A stretch of DNA of 64,000 nucleotides, taken from assembly GCA_018287875.1 (NCBI GenBank), contig JAGVVL010000001.1, positions 2,604,001 to 2,668,000 of the forward strand, written 5' to 3'. This DNA is from Nigrospora sphaerica (taxonomy: Eukaryota > Ascomycota > Sordariomycetes > Amphisphaeriales > Apiosporaceae). The notes beneath the pieces were generated by a model. The model did not search any database. It was not told the DNA's origin and worked only from the letters and a program-made list of their open reading frames with translations. Below, piece after piece: positions 46,517-56,898 of the stretch; position 1 is the stretch's first letter; the number at the start of each line of letters is the position of its first letter. The translations under genes and the position numbers were made by a program.

Positions 46517-48323
46517 ATGCCTCATGCCACAGCACCCGACAGCCCGGCCATTGCGACGCAAGACAGCATGACGGACACGGCACCGCCGAGCGGCGCCACC
46601 CAGGCGACCAACGACGACATCACCATGGCCGAGCCTGACGCCCTGCCCAGCGTGACGAACGGCGACGCCGCCCCCGCCGACGATGGGAACGGAGACGGGG
46701 AGGCGAAGCAGCATGATGTCAAACTAGAGGACCTGTTCGCCGATGCCGACTCGGACGACGAGTTCCCCAGTTCGCGACCACAAGCCGCGCCCCAATCCAG
46801 CTCGCCCGACGCGGCCCCTTCATCACCCCCCATGTTCGCCGCTCCCCTCCCTCCCCCTCCCCGGCCCGGCCACGCGCCGGCTCTCTTTGACCCGAATGGC
46901 GGCTAACCGCGCCGCGCTGCTGCAGAGACGCGGGCATCGCGCTCAAGGCCTCGGACCCGGAGCTGATGCGGACCTTCTATCAGCGGCTGTTCCCGTGGCG
47001 GCACCTGTTCCAGTGGCTGAACCACGGGCCGACGCCGACCAACGACTTCGGGCACCGCGAGTTTGCCTTCACGCTGCCCAACGACGCCTACCTGCGCTAC
47101 CAGGCCTTCCCGACGGCGGACCTACTGCGCAAGGACGTGCTGCGCCTGCTGCCGTCGCGCTTCGAGATCGGCCCCGTGTACAGCACCAACCCGCGCGACC
47201 GCAAGGCGCTGCGCGCCTCGGCCGCCTTCCGGCCCGTCGCCAAGGAGCTCTGCTTCGACATCGACTTGACTGATTATGACGAGATCCGCACCTGCTGCGA
47301 CAAGGCCAACATCTGCGCCCGCTGCTGGCGCTTCATCGTCATGGCCGTCAAGGTCGTCGACGCCGCCCTGCGCGACGACTTCGGCTTCCGCCACGTTCTC
47401 TGGGTCTACTCGGGCCGCCGCGGCGCCCACGCCTGGGTCTGCGACAAGAAGGCCCGTCTCCTCGACGACCAGAAGCGCCGCGCCATCGCCGGCTACCTCG
47501 AGGTCGTCCGCGGCGGCGCCCAGGGCGGCAAGAAGGTCAACGTGCGGAGGCCGTTGCACCCCCATCTCAGGTACGTACGCTCCGGCCCAACGCCCCCTTC
47601 CCCCAAAACCCCTCTTCACCCCCCCCCGACGCCGTACCGTCGCGGCCCTGTTCGGCTAACGCTCGACCGCGCAGCCGTTCGCTCGACATCCTGGCGCCGC
47701 ACTTCCAGGCCGACGTGCTCGAGACGCAGGACCCGTGGGGGACGCCGGAGCGGGCGGCGCGGCTGCTGGCGCTGCTGCCGGACCGGCCGCTGACGACGGC
47801 GCTGCAGCACAAGTGGGACTCGGCGCCGGGGCGGCCGTCGGCGGCCAAGTGGGCCGACATCGACGCGCTCGCCAAGAGCGGCGTGTCCAAGGGCCTCAAC
47901 ACGCAGCAGCTGCTCGAGGCCAAGCAGGACATCGTGCTCGAGTACACGTACCCGCGCCTCGACATCGAGGTCTCCAAGAAGCTCAACCACTTGCTCAAGA
48001 GCCCCTTCGTCGTCCACCCCGGCACCGGCCGCGTCTGCGTCCCCATCGACACGCGCCGCCTCGACGCCTTCGACCCCCTCGCCGTCCCCACCGTCCAGGG
48101 CCTCCTGGCCGAGATCGACACCTGGGCCGCCGACGCCGCCGCAGTCAAGAACGACGACGACGCCGCCGCCGCCTCCTCGGCCAAGAATATGCAGGACTGG
48201 GAAAAAACCAGCCTCAAGTCGTACGTCGACTATTTCCGCAGCTTCGTGCTGGCCCTGATGAAGGACGAGCGGGACCCCAAGGTCAAGAGGGAACGGGAGG
48301 AGGCCGAGGGTATGGATTTCTGA
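46517..48323 (+). CDS. pri1: DNA primase small (catalytic) subunit
   Basis: Catalytic subunit of the primase in DNA polymerase alpha, making RNA primers in the nucleus. Model: exons 46517-46833, 46926-47570 and 47675-48323, 536 residues. The N-terminal 100 residues are acidic and Pro/Ala-rich (DLFADADSDDEFPSS). Then come ELMRTFYQRLFPWRHLFQWL, the metal-binding motif CFDIDLTDYDEI (about residue 217), the zinc cysteines in TCCDKANICARCW, and SGRRGAHAWVCD. Intron 2 (47571-47674) is canonical with a GCTAAC branch point. Intron 1 is certain in its acceptor (CTGCAG with a GCTAAC upstream) but its donor is weak: the only GT sites are GTTCGC-like, and 46834 was chosen for phase. A minor upstream ATG at 46462 in another frame overlaps the start. 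Confidence 0.9.
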
Positions 48324-48932
48324 GGCGGGCAGAACGAGGGCTGGATCGCCAGCCTACGGCTAAAAAAACCATGACCATCCATGATTGGCAGGGGGGATAA
48401 GATTAGCATAGGCCGGACAGTGCGGGCTCAGCGGCCTGAGCGAGCGTATTTGCGGGGATATCACAGGCTTGGTTGGCATGCCATAGGGACAAAGGCGTTG
48501 TGGGGTTCTGTTTTTGATTCCTTGGTAGCAATGTAGGCGCTGTACGCTCAAAGCTGGCAATTTGGATCCCGTAGACATATATAATGCCTGCCCATCCGCC
48601 GGGAGGACATGTATCTTCATGACAGCCATGCCGTTGACTGCCCTTGATGTTCCTTTTTCGTCCGACTCTTCCTCCAAAGATCAAAGATAAGCCGCCAGAA
48701 ACGCCTCGCATACGAGAGGGTATGATTCTACATGTTTGTGTGCAAGCAAAAGATGGCCTGGATAGCCACGAGCGTGGCCGCGACGTCATATCCGACCATG
48801 GCAAACCAAGCTAGAAGCAATCGAAAAATGTTGAAAAGAATCCCCGCACCATTGTGACGCCTGCGCAGACGAGAAAATCTGCGACCGGGCATGTAAGTCG
48901 TGCGGAACGGGCTGAGAGACGAGGACCTCCGT
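48324..48932. other. Convergent intergenic spacer
   Basis: Between the 3' ends of the primase and SAK-type genes. Nothing recognised. Confidence 0.6.
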
Positions 48933-50741
48933 TCAGTATAAGTTCTGCAAGTCCGGGCCGCCGCCTTTAGGCCGGGTTGGCACCGCTCCGTTCTTGGGAG
49001 GTTGCCACGTGGGCTGTGATGGATTGTAGGGTGCCTGGTGAGCCTGAGACGAGAAGTTCGGGCCGCCTTGGCCGCCCTGGGGCAGGGACGGGAAGCTGTC
49101 ATCGTAGGATACGGCCGAGCCGAAACCGTAGCCGCCGTTGCCCGAGTTGTCGCGGCCACCGAGGTCGTCCAAGGAGCGGTACCCGTGCCCGCCGCCTCGT
49201 CCGCGGCCGCCGCGATTGTGGCCGCCCCGGGAGCCGCGGTATCCCCGGTTGGACTCGCCGCCTCTGCCGCCACGATGGCCCCCGCGTCCGCCGCTGTTTC
49301 CTCGGCCACTGTAGCCACCTGAGTGGAAACCCCTGTCTCCTCGGGTATTACCTTGATATCCTCCCTGGTGGTGGTGGTGGCGCGGCTGGTTATCGTCCTC
49401 ACCTGTGTGTTTGCGCTTGGCCGACTTGTTGGCGAACAGACTCTCGTAGGCGTTCTCATGCGGATCCTCGGGCTCGATGCGCAACAGCACCTTCTCGCCC
49501 ACGGTCGTCTCGAACTCGAACGTGTCTTCCAGTGGCACAGGCTGCCAGTGCTGTATCTTGCCGGCGTCCATGGGACGGGCACCTTTGCGCAGTGCCAGCA
49601 CGACAAAGGGGCTGGGGTTATCGGTATGATACTTGGCCTGGGCCGGGACGGGCTCGACGGCTGCTGCCCAGATGCTACCCTCGAAGCAAGCTGTGCCCGT
49701 CACCCTCCATCTCATCTTGGCGCCCATGCCACCCACCTTTTCCAGAATGCTCGCCGGGCAAGGACGCGGGCAGATCATGATGTTGTTGGCATGGAACTTC
49801 AGCTCGGAAGCCGGCATGCTGGGTACCTTGACGAGGTCCAGAAGCCGCTTGCTATCGGCTTTGTCGATCATGTAGCTAGTGAAGAAGACAGTCTTCTTGA
49901 TCATCAAACGTTCGTGTTTCTTGCCGCCGCCCTGGCGCGGGCCTTGCTTGGCAACTAAGGCGTTGTGGCTGTTGATGAGATGCTGTATCTCGGCCACTTC
50001 GACAACCGGATCGAGCGAGGTGGAAATGTCGGGTACCTGGATCACCTCAGCAAGGATGGGCTCGCGCGTCTTCTGGCCGCGGTGGCCTTCCTGGCGCTTG
50101 TTGTAGTCGGCCAGGAAACTTCGGAAGCCTTGCACGTGCTTGACGCGGTCCTCGTAGATGCGGATCTCCTCGGCGTGCTTGTACGTCTCCATCAGAGACT
50201 CAAGGAAGACCTGCTTGAAGTTCATGGTGCTGGAGAAGCGCTCGTTGGACGGGCCAACGGCGGGCTTGAGGCCGACCAAGTCAAAGTCCAGGCCCTTGCT
50301 GGTGAGAATGCGCTTGATGAGGTCGGCGAAGCCGCGCTCGGATCTTCCGGTGAGCATCACGTTGAGGGCATCTGTTTGCTGCGTGCTCAGCTGCGCCAGC
50401 TCGACGATCTTCTCGTTCCACCAGCCTTCCCAACCCCGCTTCTCTTCGCGCTCCACGCCCTCGCCCGTCGCGGCGAGGATGCGCGCGTCGTGCCACCAGC
50501 CGCCGTTGATGAAGATGTCGGGCGAGCCGAGCGCGCCGATCGTCTGGCCGTTCCATAGCTTCGAATTCGGCAGTGGTGTCTTGAAAAGGGTGTTGTCGAA
50601 ATCGTAAACGTGAATGGCCTTGATGGCATCGACAGCTGGAAAGGGAATGTCGCGGTCAGTAGCGGTTTCGCCAATGCTCACGGGCGCTTCTACCCCGAGG
50701 CGAAAAACATACGCGGCAGTTGCTTGTTGAGGATCGACCAT
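48933..50741 (-). CDS. HAD-type Swiss Army Knife RNA repair-like protein with RGG tail
   Basis: Single exon, 602 residues. A HAD phosphatase-like motif YDFDNTLF at residues 46-53 and LTGRSERGF near 130 match the fungal HAD_SAK_1 family, named for RNA-repair-like proteins. A middle domain (residues 230-420) contains KKTVFFTSYMI and HANNIMICPRP. Residues 455-545 form an Arg/Gly-Gly tail (RGGHRGGRGGESNRGYRG and more), typical of RNA-binding proteins and arginine methylation substrates, with HHHHQ before it. The C-terminus is Pro/Gln/Asn-rich. Probably acts on RNA in nucleus or cytoplasm; the biochemical role is unknown. The start is the first Met ahead of the conserved AYVFRLG; no upstream exon was seen. 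Confidence 0.85.
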   Translation of the reverse strand: MVDPQQATAAYVFRLGVEAPVSIGETATDRDIPFPAVDAIKAIHVYDFDNTLFKTPLPNSKLWNGQTIGALGSPDIFINGGWWHDARILAATGEGVEREEKRGWEGWWNEKIVELAQLSTQQTDALNVMLTGRSERGFADLIKRILTSKGLDFDLVGLKPAVGPSNERFSSTMNFKQVFLESLMETYKHAEEIRIYEDRVKHVQGFRSFLADYNKRQEGHRGQKTREPILAEVIQVPDISTSLDPVVEVAEIQHLINSHNALVAKQGPRQGGGKKHERLMIKKTVFFTSYMIDKADSKRLLDLVKVPSMPASELKFHANNIMICPRPCPASILEKVGGMGAKMRWRVTGTACFEGSIWAAAVEPVPAQAKYHTDNPSPFVVLALRKGARPMDAGKIQHWQPVPLEDTFEFETTVGEKVLLRIEPEDPHENAYESLFANKSAKRKHTGEDDNQPRHHHHQGGYQGNTRGDRGFHSGGYSGRGNSGGRGGHRGGRGGESNRGYRGSRGGHNRGGRGRGGGHGYRSLDDLGGRDNSGNGGYGFGSAVSYDDSFPSLPQGGQGGPNFSSQAHQAPYNPSQPTWQPPKNGAVPTRPKGGGPDLQNLY

Positions 50742-51396
50742 CTGCTGAGGGCAGTCACAGTATGGGTGCCAGTCGCAGGGCCATCCGGCGCCCCGTGAGG
50801 GGCATTCCTGGCTGCCATGCCTAGGCGATATAGAATGTTGCGCAAATAAGAGAGGTGAGCGCTAGATGCATGCATGCATTCGCAGGGTAAATGGGGTGTC
50901 GAAGGGGATCGGGTTTTGCGGGAAGATGGCGTGTTGGATAACCAACTGAGGTTGGCGTGTGTATACTGAAGTTCAGGGTCGTCGCTAATTGTCGATTGCA
51001 TCCGAAAAAGTCACTGTAAGCCAGGCCAGCGCGGGCGATCTGCATTGGCATCATCGATGGCCCAAGCTTTCACTGGCCCGCAGGCGCATCTGTACCCGTA
51101 CTAGCCCTCTCTGCCTGCCACCCCAAGCCCTTGTATTGACATCAAGCACCCATTCCGATACATCCATGGAAGGTGGGTTAGCAGGGCCTTGGACAAATAT
51201 TCATGTCGCCAAATAAAAACACGGGGATCTGAAAATCGGTCTGTACCTCTCCATCTTGTACAAGCACCATGCACGGCTACCCATAGCCAGCCTCCGTAAG
51301 TACGTAACCCACCATATCTACTCTATACTTAGGTAAGTACGTGTAGGTATTCGACCATCCACTCCCCGTCCATACTGTGGGTGCTCCTCCATCCAT
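50742..51396. other. Intergenic
   Basis: Promoter of the SAK-type gene plus the 3' flank of the next minus-strand gene. Nothing else recognised. Confidence 0.55.
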
Positions 51397-51897
51397 CTAA
51401 GGAGTCCGCAGGAGCTGAACCGCGGATGCCAGCTCGACCAGACTCGTCGCGCCCCAAGCGAGAACAAGCCATCCCAGGACCTGCAGTAGTCTCTCAATGC
51501 GGCGCTGGGCCTCGTTGTAGTCGCCCATTTTCGGCAGAGGCACGCGGGTGCCGACCGACGTGCCTTTGCCGCCCGCCCAATAGTTTTGGATGTAGTTGCG
51601 CGCCAGGTCCGTGGTGATGAGGACGACGGGCGAGACGAGCGCCCTTCTCATGGTGTCGTAGAACGGACCCCAGACGGCAAGCAGCGAGGCCGCCAACGCC
51701 GACACCAGCAGCGTCGCGGCGCCCGAGGCCATCGTCAAGCGTGTTTTTCGCAGCTGCCGTGCCGCCTCGGACGAGTACTGGGCCGCCTTCTCGCTCTTGT
51801 CCTCGTACTTCCGGAGGTTTCTGATGGCCACGTACGACTGCTGTCCGCCGTAGGCGGCCAGGCCGATTTGGCCGACGTGCAGGAGTTGCAAGAGCAT
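51397..51897 (-). CDS. Small two-helix membrane protein, unknown
   Basis: Single exon, 166 residues. No signal peptide beyond a mildly hydrophobic start (MLLQLLHVGQIGLAAYGG). A charged helix KYEDKSEKAAQYSSEAARQL precedes transmembrane segment 1 at about residues 56-82 (TLLVSALAASLLAVWG), a hydrophilic loop with YNEAQRRIERL follows, then segment 2 at the C-terminus (LLQVLGWLVLAWGATSLVEL). The composition is coding-like and the frame is clean, but I recognise no family. Confidence 0.7.
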   Translation of the reverse strand: MLLQLLHVGQIGLAAYGGQQSYVAIRNLRKYEDKSEKAAQYSSEAARQLRKTRLTMASGAATLLVSALAASLLAVWGPFYDTMRRALVSPVVLITTDLARNYIQNYWAGGKGTSVGTRVPLPKMGDYNEAQRRIERLLQVLGWLVLAWGATSLVELASAVQLLRTP

Positions 51898-52623
51898 AGT
51901 CGCAGAAAGGGTGATGGCGGTAACGGTGGTGGCGGTGATAGCGATGGTAGCGGTGGTACCTGGCGGCGATGACGATGCCGACGGCGGTGCTCTGGACCTT
52001 TAGCTCGAAACAAAGGACTGGACTCGGTACGGGGGGTTCAGCTGGTCAAGGTCCGTCCTTTCTTGTTCGCGACCAGAGAAGTGCTTGTATGGCAAGCTTC
52101 AAATGGGTTATCACACGGACGGCTACGCTTTCAGATATGAATAAAGTGAAGTACGGTACCTGACTACAGTATATGGAATCTTATCGATTGCTTTGTCTCT
52201 ATTACTTGGGTCCCCCCCCGGGATGACGTGGACCAGCCGCCCCGCGCTATTAGGCCATTCTCAAAAACCAAGCGTCACTTGCGATGCCAACAGCAGCTCT
52301 ATCTACCTCTTCAACATACATCGTATATTTGACGCTTGTGCCTTGGGCAGAGCATGAGGATTCTGCCTCCCTAGTCTCCATGACCACCCTCACAGGGGAC
52401 TGTTGCGCCTTTGCATAAAGACCCCCCGCATCAAACTGGCAACGGGTGTCAGAAACAACTAGCGATCAGTATATTCCACACTTCCGCGGTCATCGAACCC
52501 CTCGAGGCTGCGGCTTCTGCTATGGACGCCACCAATCGCATACTACCACTGCAAAAGAGGTACATGAGAGTGCCTTTTGTCTAACGCCGGAGTCACGCTA
52601 CTTCGGCCGACGCCGTGCCCCCG
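51898..52623. other. Intergenic
   Basis: Promoter of the membrane protein gene and 3' flank of the DJ-1-like gene. Nothing else recognised. Confidence 0.55.
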
Positions 52624-53471
52624 CTACTCGTCGTCCTTGTACTCGACGTTCCGCTTCGGCCAGCAGCCCATTTCGATCATATGCTGCATGAGGGAGCCCG
52701 GGCCGCCCCAGTACTCGGTGGCGAAGGCGACCATGAGGTCGAGGCCGTTGAGCAGGGTGCCGCTCGTCCACATCTTGCCGTCGCGAGCCCAGCGGCGCTC
52801 GACCCAGGTGGTGCTGGGCGAGAGCTGCCGCACGAGGGGCAGCATGGGCAGCGGCGCCGTGGCCGTCTTTCCCGCCAGGATGCCGGCCTTGAGCGGGCCC
52901 TCGATGCCACCGCAGATGGTCAGGAACGCGGCGCAGTCGTCGTAGCTCTTGCGGATGAAGGCCAGCTCCTTCTCGTTCGGCTCGTACCCCATGAAGTGCG
53001 CCCCCATGAGCACGATGTCGAGGGGTGGGCACGTCTCGAACGAGTCCTGCGCTCCGTCGTCAGTCGTTTTCCCCGTGGTACTCTTCAAACCGCAACTGCG
53101 GGATGGGGAACGGGGATCCATACCGTGGGATTAAGAGAAATGCCGCTTGTCAAACGAGCGGGGGTCTTGCCCGTCTCCGTCACCCAGTGAAACTGCAAGT
53201 CGATCGTCTGGGACTTCAGGCTGGGGTCGACAAACAGGTCCGGCATGGGATCCACGAATTCTTTGGATAGTCCCTGCAGAATGTCGATAGGGGCAAGGTC
53301 CAGGACCTCGGTGATGCTACATTGAAGTTAGCGGGGCCGTGTAGAAAAGTACCTAGGAAGGTAAGGAGTCTCAAATGTCCTCCTGTGTGAAGATGTTACC
53401 GACCTGTTCATCAGAATAATGCCCACGTGCACGGTGCGGTCGGGGTGCGAGAGGTTGATCGGCTGAGACAT
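52624..53471 (-). CDS. DJ-1/PfpI-like (class I glutamine amidotransferase fold) protein
   Basis: Exons 53404-53471, 53124-53316 and 52624-53046, 227 residues; introns 53317-53403 (GTCGGT to GTAG, with GCTAAC) and 53047-53123 (GTATGG to GCAG). Fold features: VHVGIILMN first strand with ITEVLDLAPIDIL, the PPLDIVLMGAHFMGY strand, and the nucleophile elbow LTICGGIEGPLKAGIL with its cysteine near residue 147, followed by GILAGKTATAPL. The family includes chaperone, glyoxalase and hydratase activities, and fungal members of this subgroup are uncharacterised. Cytosolic by prediction. The first donor GTCGGT is atypical but its phase and branch point fit. Confidence 0.85.
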
Positions 53472-54140
53472 CTTGCTGGGTAGGAAACGTGGTTCAAAGA
53501 AGTAGAGAGGTAAAAAAGGTACGGAGAGTTACTGGATGCTTGCTTTGCGATGCTTTCCGATGTTGTATCGTAGTAGTCCTGCTGTCTAGGGGGCTTCCCA
53601 TGCTGTCCGACTTATAGCTCTCATGGCTAGGATAACTCCGTGCAGTGCCGGAGTCTGAGTTGGGCGCCGGTCTGCAAGGGGCGCTTCACCTCCGAGCACC
53701 ACCGGAGTTGGGCTCTTGGCGCGGATAGAGTTACGGGTCGAAAGCTGCTGCATCTGTGCTTAGGCCCATGAGAAGTACTTTGAATACCTCTTATCTTCAC
53801 CATTGACCTCTATCGGATGGGCGTAGACTCTTCCTAGGTGACACGCCTCTGCTGCCTAGTATTCTGTACTGCGGTCGTCCTCGATACGACCTAGAGTTGC
53901 TAGTGTCGATGGGTGCTGGGTCGCGGGAGGTAGTTCGGTCAAACAACACAAGCAGGATATGCTTGGAGGTACCATGCATCCCGTCCCCGACCGGCGATTT
54001 TTGATGCTTTGAGAAAGGAAGGCAAAGTTTTGGGGTTGATTGATGAGCCAGGAGAGCACTGCCAAACTATCCGTACACGCGAGAGCCCGGCCGAACTATC
54101 TGTACACACGAGATCCTCCGTCGGAGTCTCGGTCCGGGCC
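53472..54140. other. Intergenic with a 29-bp direct repeat
   Basis: Promoter of the DJ-1-like gene; at its right end, two copies of a 29-base repeat follow the MAPEG gene stop. Confidence 0.55.
54061..54118. repeat. Two-copy 29-bp tandem repeat
   Basis: Copies at 54061-54089 and 54090-54118 share GCCxAACTATCxGTACACxC with few mismatches. Just beyond the MAPEG stop codon on its 3' side, so possibly in the 3' UTR. Confidence 0.75.
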
Positions 54141-54843
54141 CTACGCCCGCTGCTGCCTCCCCGCCGTCACGAACAAGTGCATAATGACAGAGATGCCTCC
54201 CAGCCAGACCATGGGCCGCGCGGGCGCGAGGCGGCGGTTGTCCAGGCCCCAGATATAGACCCACGTGTACAGGGCGCGGATGCCCAGGTACGCGCCGGCC
54301 AGCAAGTTGACCTTGCGCAGCGGCACGCCCGCCGAGTTGGCGGCCGTGACGGCGGCCGCGAATAGCGGCAGGTTCTCAAACGCGTTGGCCGTGCAGTTCT
54401 CGGCGCGTTGTAACCGTTGGCTCAGCTAGCGAGGCTTGGTCGTTAGTTGTTCTTCAGATGGAGCTGTGTTCCTCTCTCTCCCCCCCCTCTCTCTCTGTAT
54501 GTGCGTGTCTGCCTTTCGCACGCACGCACACACACTCTCTCTCTTTTATGCACCGAGAGCGGAGGTTCCAATCACACGTACCTGCTTGTCCAGCTTGCCG
54601 TCAGCCGCTGCTCGTTCCAGATTCTGGTTCATCGTGCGCGGGTTCCTCGGGTCGAGGAATCGCTTTCCGGGCCCTGCGATGCCCGAGTATACTCGCGGTG
54701 CCATGGCCAGGACAAAAGCTACTGGGATCTGCGGGCGATCAGCATTAGACGTTCGCTAGTAAGCCTGCTGCTCTCATTACGCGGATTGGCGGATGACTTA
54801 CCGACCAGTAGGACAGGTTGGTGGTATCAATGAAAGACGCCAT
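54141..54843 (-). CDS. MAPEG-family membrane protein
   Basis: Membrane-associated eicosanoid/glutathione metabolism family, small four-helix proteins; fungal members are mostly uncharacterised. Exons 54802-54843, 54582-54728 and 54141-54425, 157 residues, all phase 0. Segments: SYWSIPVAFVLAMAPRVY (helix 1), a loop with the typical Asn- and Arg-rich MNQNLERAAADG, then RAENCTANAFENLPLFAAAV (the N-x-x-E-N-L-P family core), a third helix NLLAGAYLGIRALYTWVYIW, and MVWLGGISVIMHLFVTAG. The second intron (54426-54581) holds CT-rich microsatellites and is long for this genome; its acceptor was taken as CTAG/CTG because only that keeps the frame. Confidence 0.87.
54472..54545. repeat. CT-rich microsatellites in MAPEG intron 2
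   Basis: Two (CT)n stretches and an interrupted CACA stretch, wholly intronic. Confidence 0.85.
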
Positions 54844-55398
54844 CGTAAACTATAGTTTTGCGAGAACCAGGACTCTTGATCGAACACGGAAATGTTGCAA
54901 TCCAGATCGTTGAATAGGCAAGAACGTATTTTCAAGTTTCCTTCTTGGCTTAAATCCATGACGGTGTTATTAACCACATCTAGTCCGCTTCTACTCTAGC
55001 TCAAATCCTTCGATGGACGCGGGACAACAATCCTTCCATGAGCGGCATGATTTGTAATTCCTCCCGATAGAGGCTCTCTGAGCACAGGGTTTGACGACGC
55101 GTGGTCGGAAGAGGAGGCTGGGCACGCGTTGTTTCAAATGTCGGCCGAAAAACTTGCCGAGGTCACATTCACAATTGCTAGCCATCCTCTCAAACTCCCA
55201 CCATCCACGTCGACTATGCCTCCTATCCTGAAGAAATGGCCGCGACTAATCATGGGTACATAGCGCACAGTGTTGAAACCAGAGCGGTCACTTGTGAAAG
55301 AGTGAATGGCTCTCCCGTAGTTTGCCGTGGTAGGCGCGCTTTCGCTCTCATCCCGTCGCGTCTCTTCGTTCTTTAGTCCCCTAAAGTCCGTCGGCACG
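54844..55398. other. Divergent intergenic spacer
   Basis: Lies between the MAPEG start and the GH16 pseudogene. Nothing recognised. Confidence 0.5.
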
Positions 55399-56323
55399 AT
55401 GCGCTGTCTCTCCTTTTTCCTCTTCTCCGTCACTGGCTGCCTCGACCTACCCCCAGGGAAGGCTCATTCTGCCCCGGGCCTCCACCGTGATACCAAGCAA
55501 TTTGTTCGAGGACTTCGACAGCTTCTAGCAGTGAGTAAATCCTAGCTAGACGACCGCAGTGCTGGGCTGTCCGTGTCGTCCGTACGATTACCCATGGGGA
55601 CCCGACCACAATGGCGCCGCTCGCATGTCGCCAGACCAGGTATCAACCTCGGGCGGTGTTCTGGCCCTGACGGCTTCGCCCATTACCGAATCGCCGCCGG
55701 CAGTGAACGTGCACTATATGAGTGGTACCGTTTACACGTTTCTCACACTCACCATGCAGACGGGCGGCGGTTATGATTTTTCCACCGATTTAACGGCAGC
55801 CGTAGCCACGGGAACCTGGCCAGCGTTCCGGTTAACAGTCGTGAAGGGCAGGCTGCCCGAGGTCGATATTGCCGAGTGGAAGCACAACGGCAAGATCAGC
55901 TTCAACACCTTCAACACTAGTAGCGAGGTTGCTTCCGACAACATCGACTACCTAAACAGCGGAGAGGTGCAAGAAGCAGCTTCACACTCGCAGCGGCCAG
56001 TCTTGCTAACCACGGCTTCTTTTTGTGGTAGTGGCACACCATCTGGCGCAGATCCGCCCATCCTCTTACGCTGACATATAGGTCAAGTTCTTTATGGACG
56101 GCAATGAGACTATTACGCAGTATGACAGGGGCTACATTGTGGCCGCGATGTCCCCGTTAGGTCCTTTGCCACGACTAATGCATTCGCCGATACTGGTGCA
56201 CGCCTGCCAACCCTTGTGCAGATCATTGACTTGCAAATTTGGGCTTCTTCAGGCTCACCGGGCCCGGCCGTCGGTGCCATTTACCAGGTCCGCAACGTGG
56301 TTGTGACAAGTCTAAACCCGTAA
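55399..56323 (+). pseudogene. GH16-type glucanase-like pseudogene
   Basis: Decayed gene for a secreted concanavalin-A-fold glucanase-like protein. A signal-like start MRCLSFFLFSVTGCL at 55399 is followed, one frame off, by SNLFEDFDSF and a TAG in the frame at 55541. Then in another frame come YDYPWGPDHNGAARMSPDQ, VNVHYMSGTVYTF, GGGYDFSTDLTAAVATGTWP, the catalytic-type EVDIAEW and KISFNTFNTSSEVASDNIDY, an intron-like GTGCAA..GTAG, VKFFMDGNETITQY, then, displaced again, ASSGSPGP and YQVRNVVVTSLNP with the stop at 56321. These are the family blocks in the right order over the whole length, but they need at least two frameshifts and a stop bypass. Two family tryptophans read Arg (WPAFR, KGR). Not functional as it stands; a sequencing error cannot explain so many lesions. 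Confidence 0.8.
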
Positions 56324-56448
56324 GCTGGCAAGCAATGGAAATGTGAAGCCTGTGTTTGAGCTTTTCGTGGAGGACTGGTTTGAATTGGGGCCAACGAGTG
56401 GTCAGATACCGTAAACAGGCGTATTTTGCGTGCTCCACGGACAGGGCA

Positions 56449-56898
56449 TCACCGTCGGTCCTTGGGATCAAGGTCGTTGGCCTCTCCGACGAGTCTTTTG
56501 TAGATAGAAGCGATCAAGTCATTCCCCTGCTCATCTCCCGCGCTGCTGCGGCCATGTATCGCGAGCTCGACTATCTTGTCTCTAGACTTCAGCCCCTGGA
56601 CAACACGTAGATCGGATTTGGGAACCTTCAGTGCCTGGGGACCGTAAGCGTGATCGTTCGTTCCGACTTGCCCAGGCGCTGGTCGCCTTACCTCGCTTAG
56701 GACCTTCACAACGGCCTTGTTGGCCTCGCCCTCGCGTGGCGGGGCTGCGACGCAAAGCTGCACTTCGTCGTCGGTGAGCCCCGTGACGCCCTCGCGCGTC
56801 TTGTCGGTACCGGGTTTCACGCGACAGCGAAGGTGCAGCGCGGCCGTGGGCGCGCTGCCCTTGCCCTTGCTGAGGGTGATGGCGGCTCGCGCTGCCAT
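56449..56898 (-). CDS. DUF167 (YggU-type) protein
   Basis: Exons 56692-56898 and 56449-56634, 130 residues. The 57-base intron (56635-56691, GTAAGG to CCAG) is a multiple of three without a stop, so an unspliced reading of 149 codons is also open; the spliced form restores NKAVVKVLSE/ALKVPKSDLRVVQGLKS, the family core. Other matches: VKPGTDKTREGVTG, VAAPPREGEANKAV, then KIVELAI. Small conserved protein of unknown function found in bacteria, archaea and eukaryotes. Convergent with the GH16 pseudogene, with 125 bases between their ends. Confidence 0.88.
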   Translation of the reverse strand: MAARAAITLSKGKGSAPTAALHLRCRVKPGTDKTREGVTGLTDDEVQLCVAAPPREGEANKAVVKVLSEVRRPAPGQVGTNDHAYGPQALKVPKSDLRVVQGLKSRDKIVELAIHGRSSAGDEQGNDLIASIYKRLVGEANDLDPKDRR

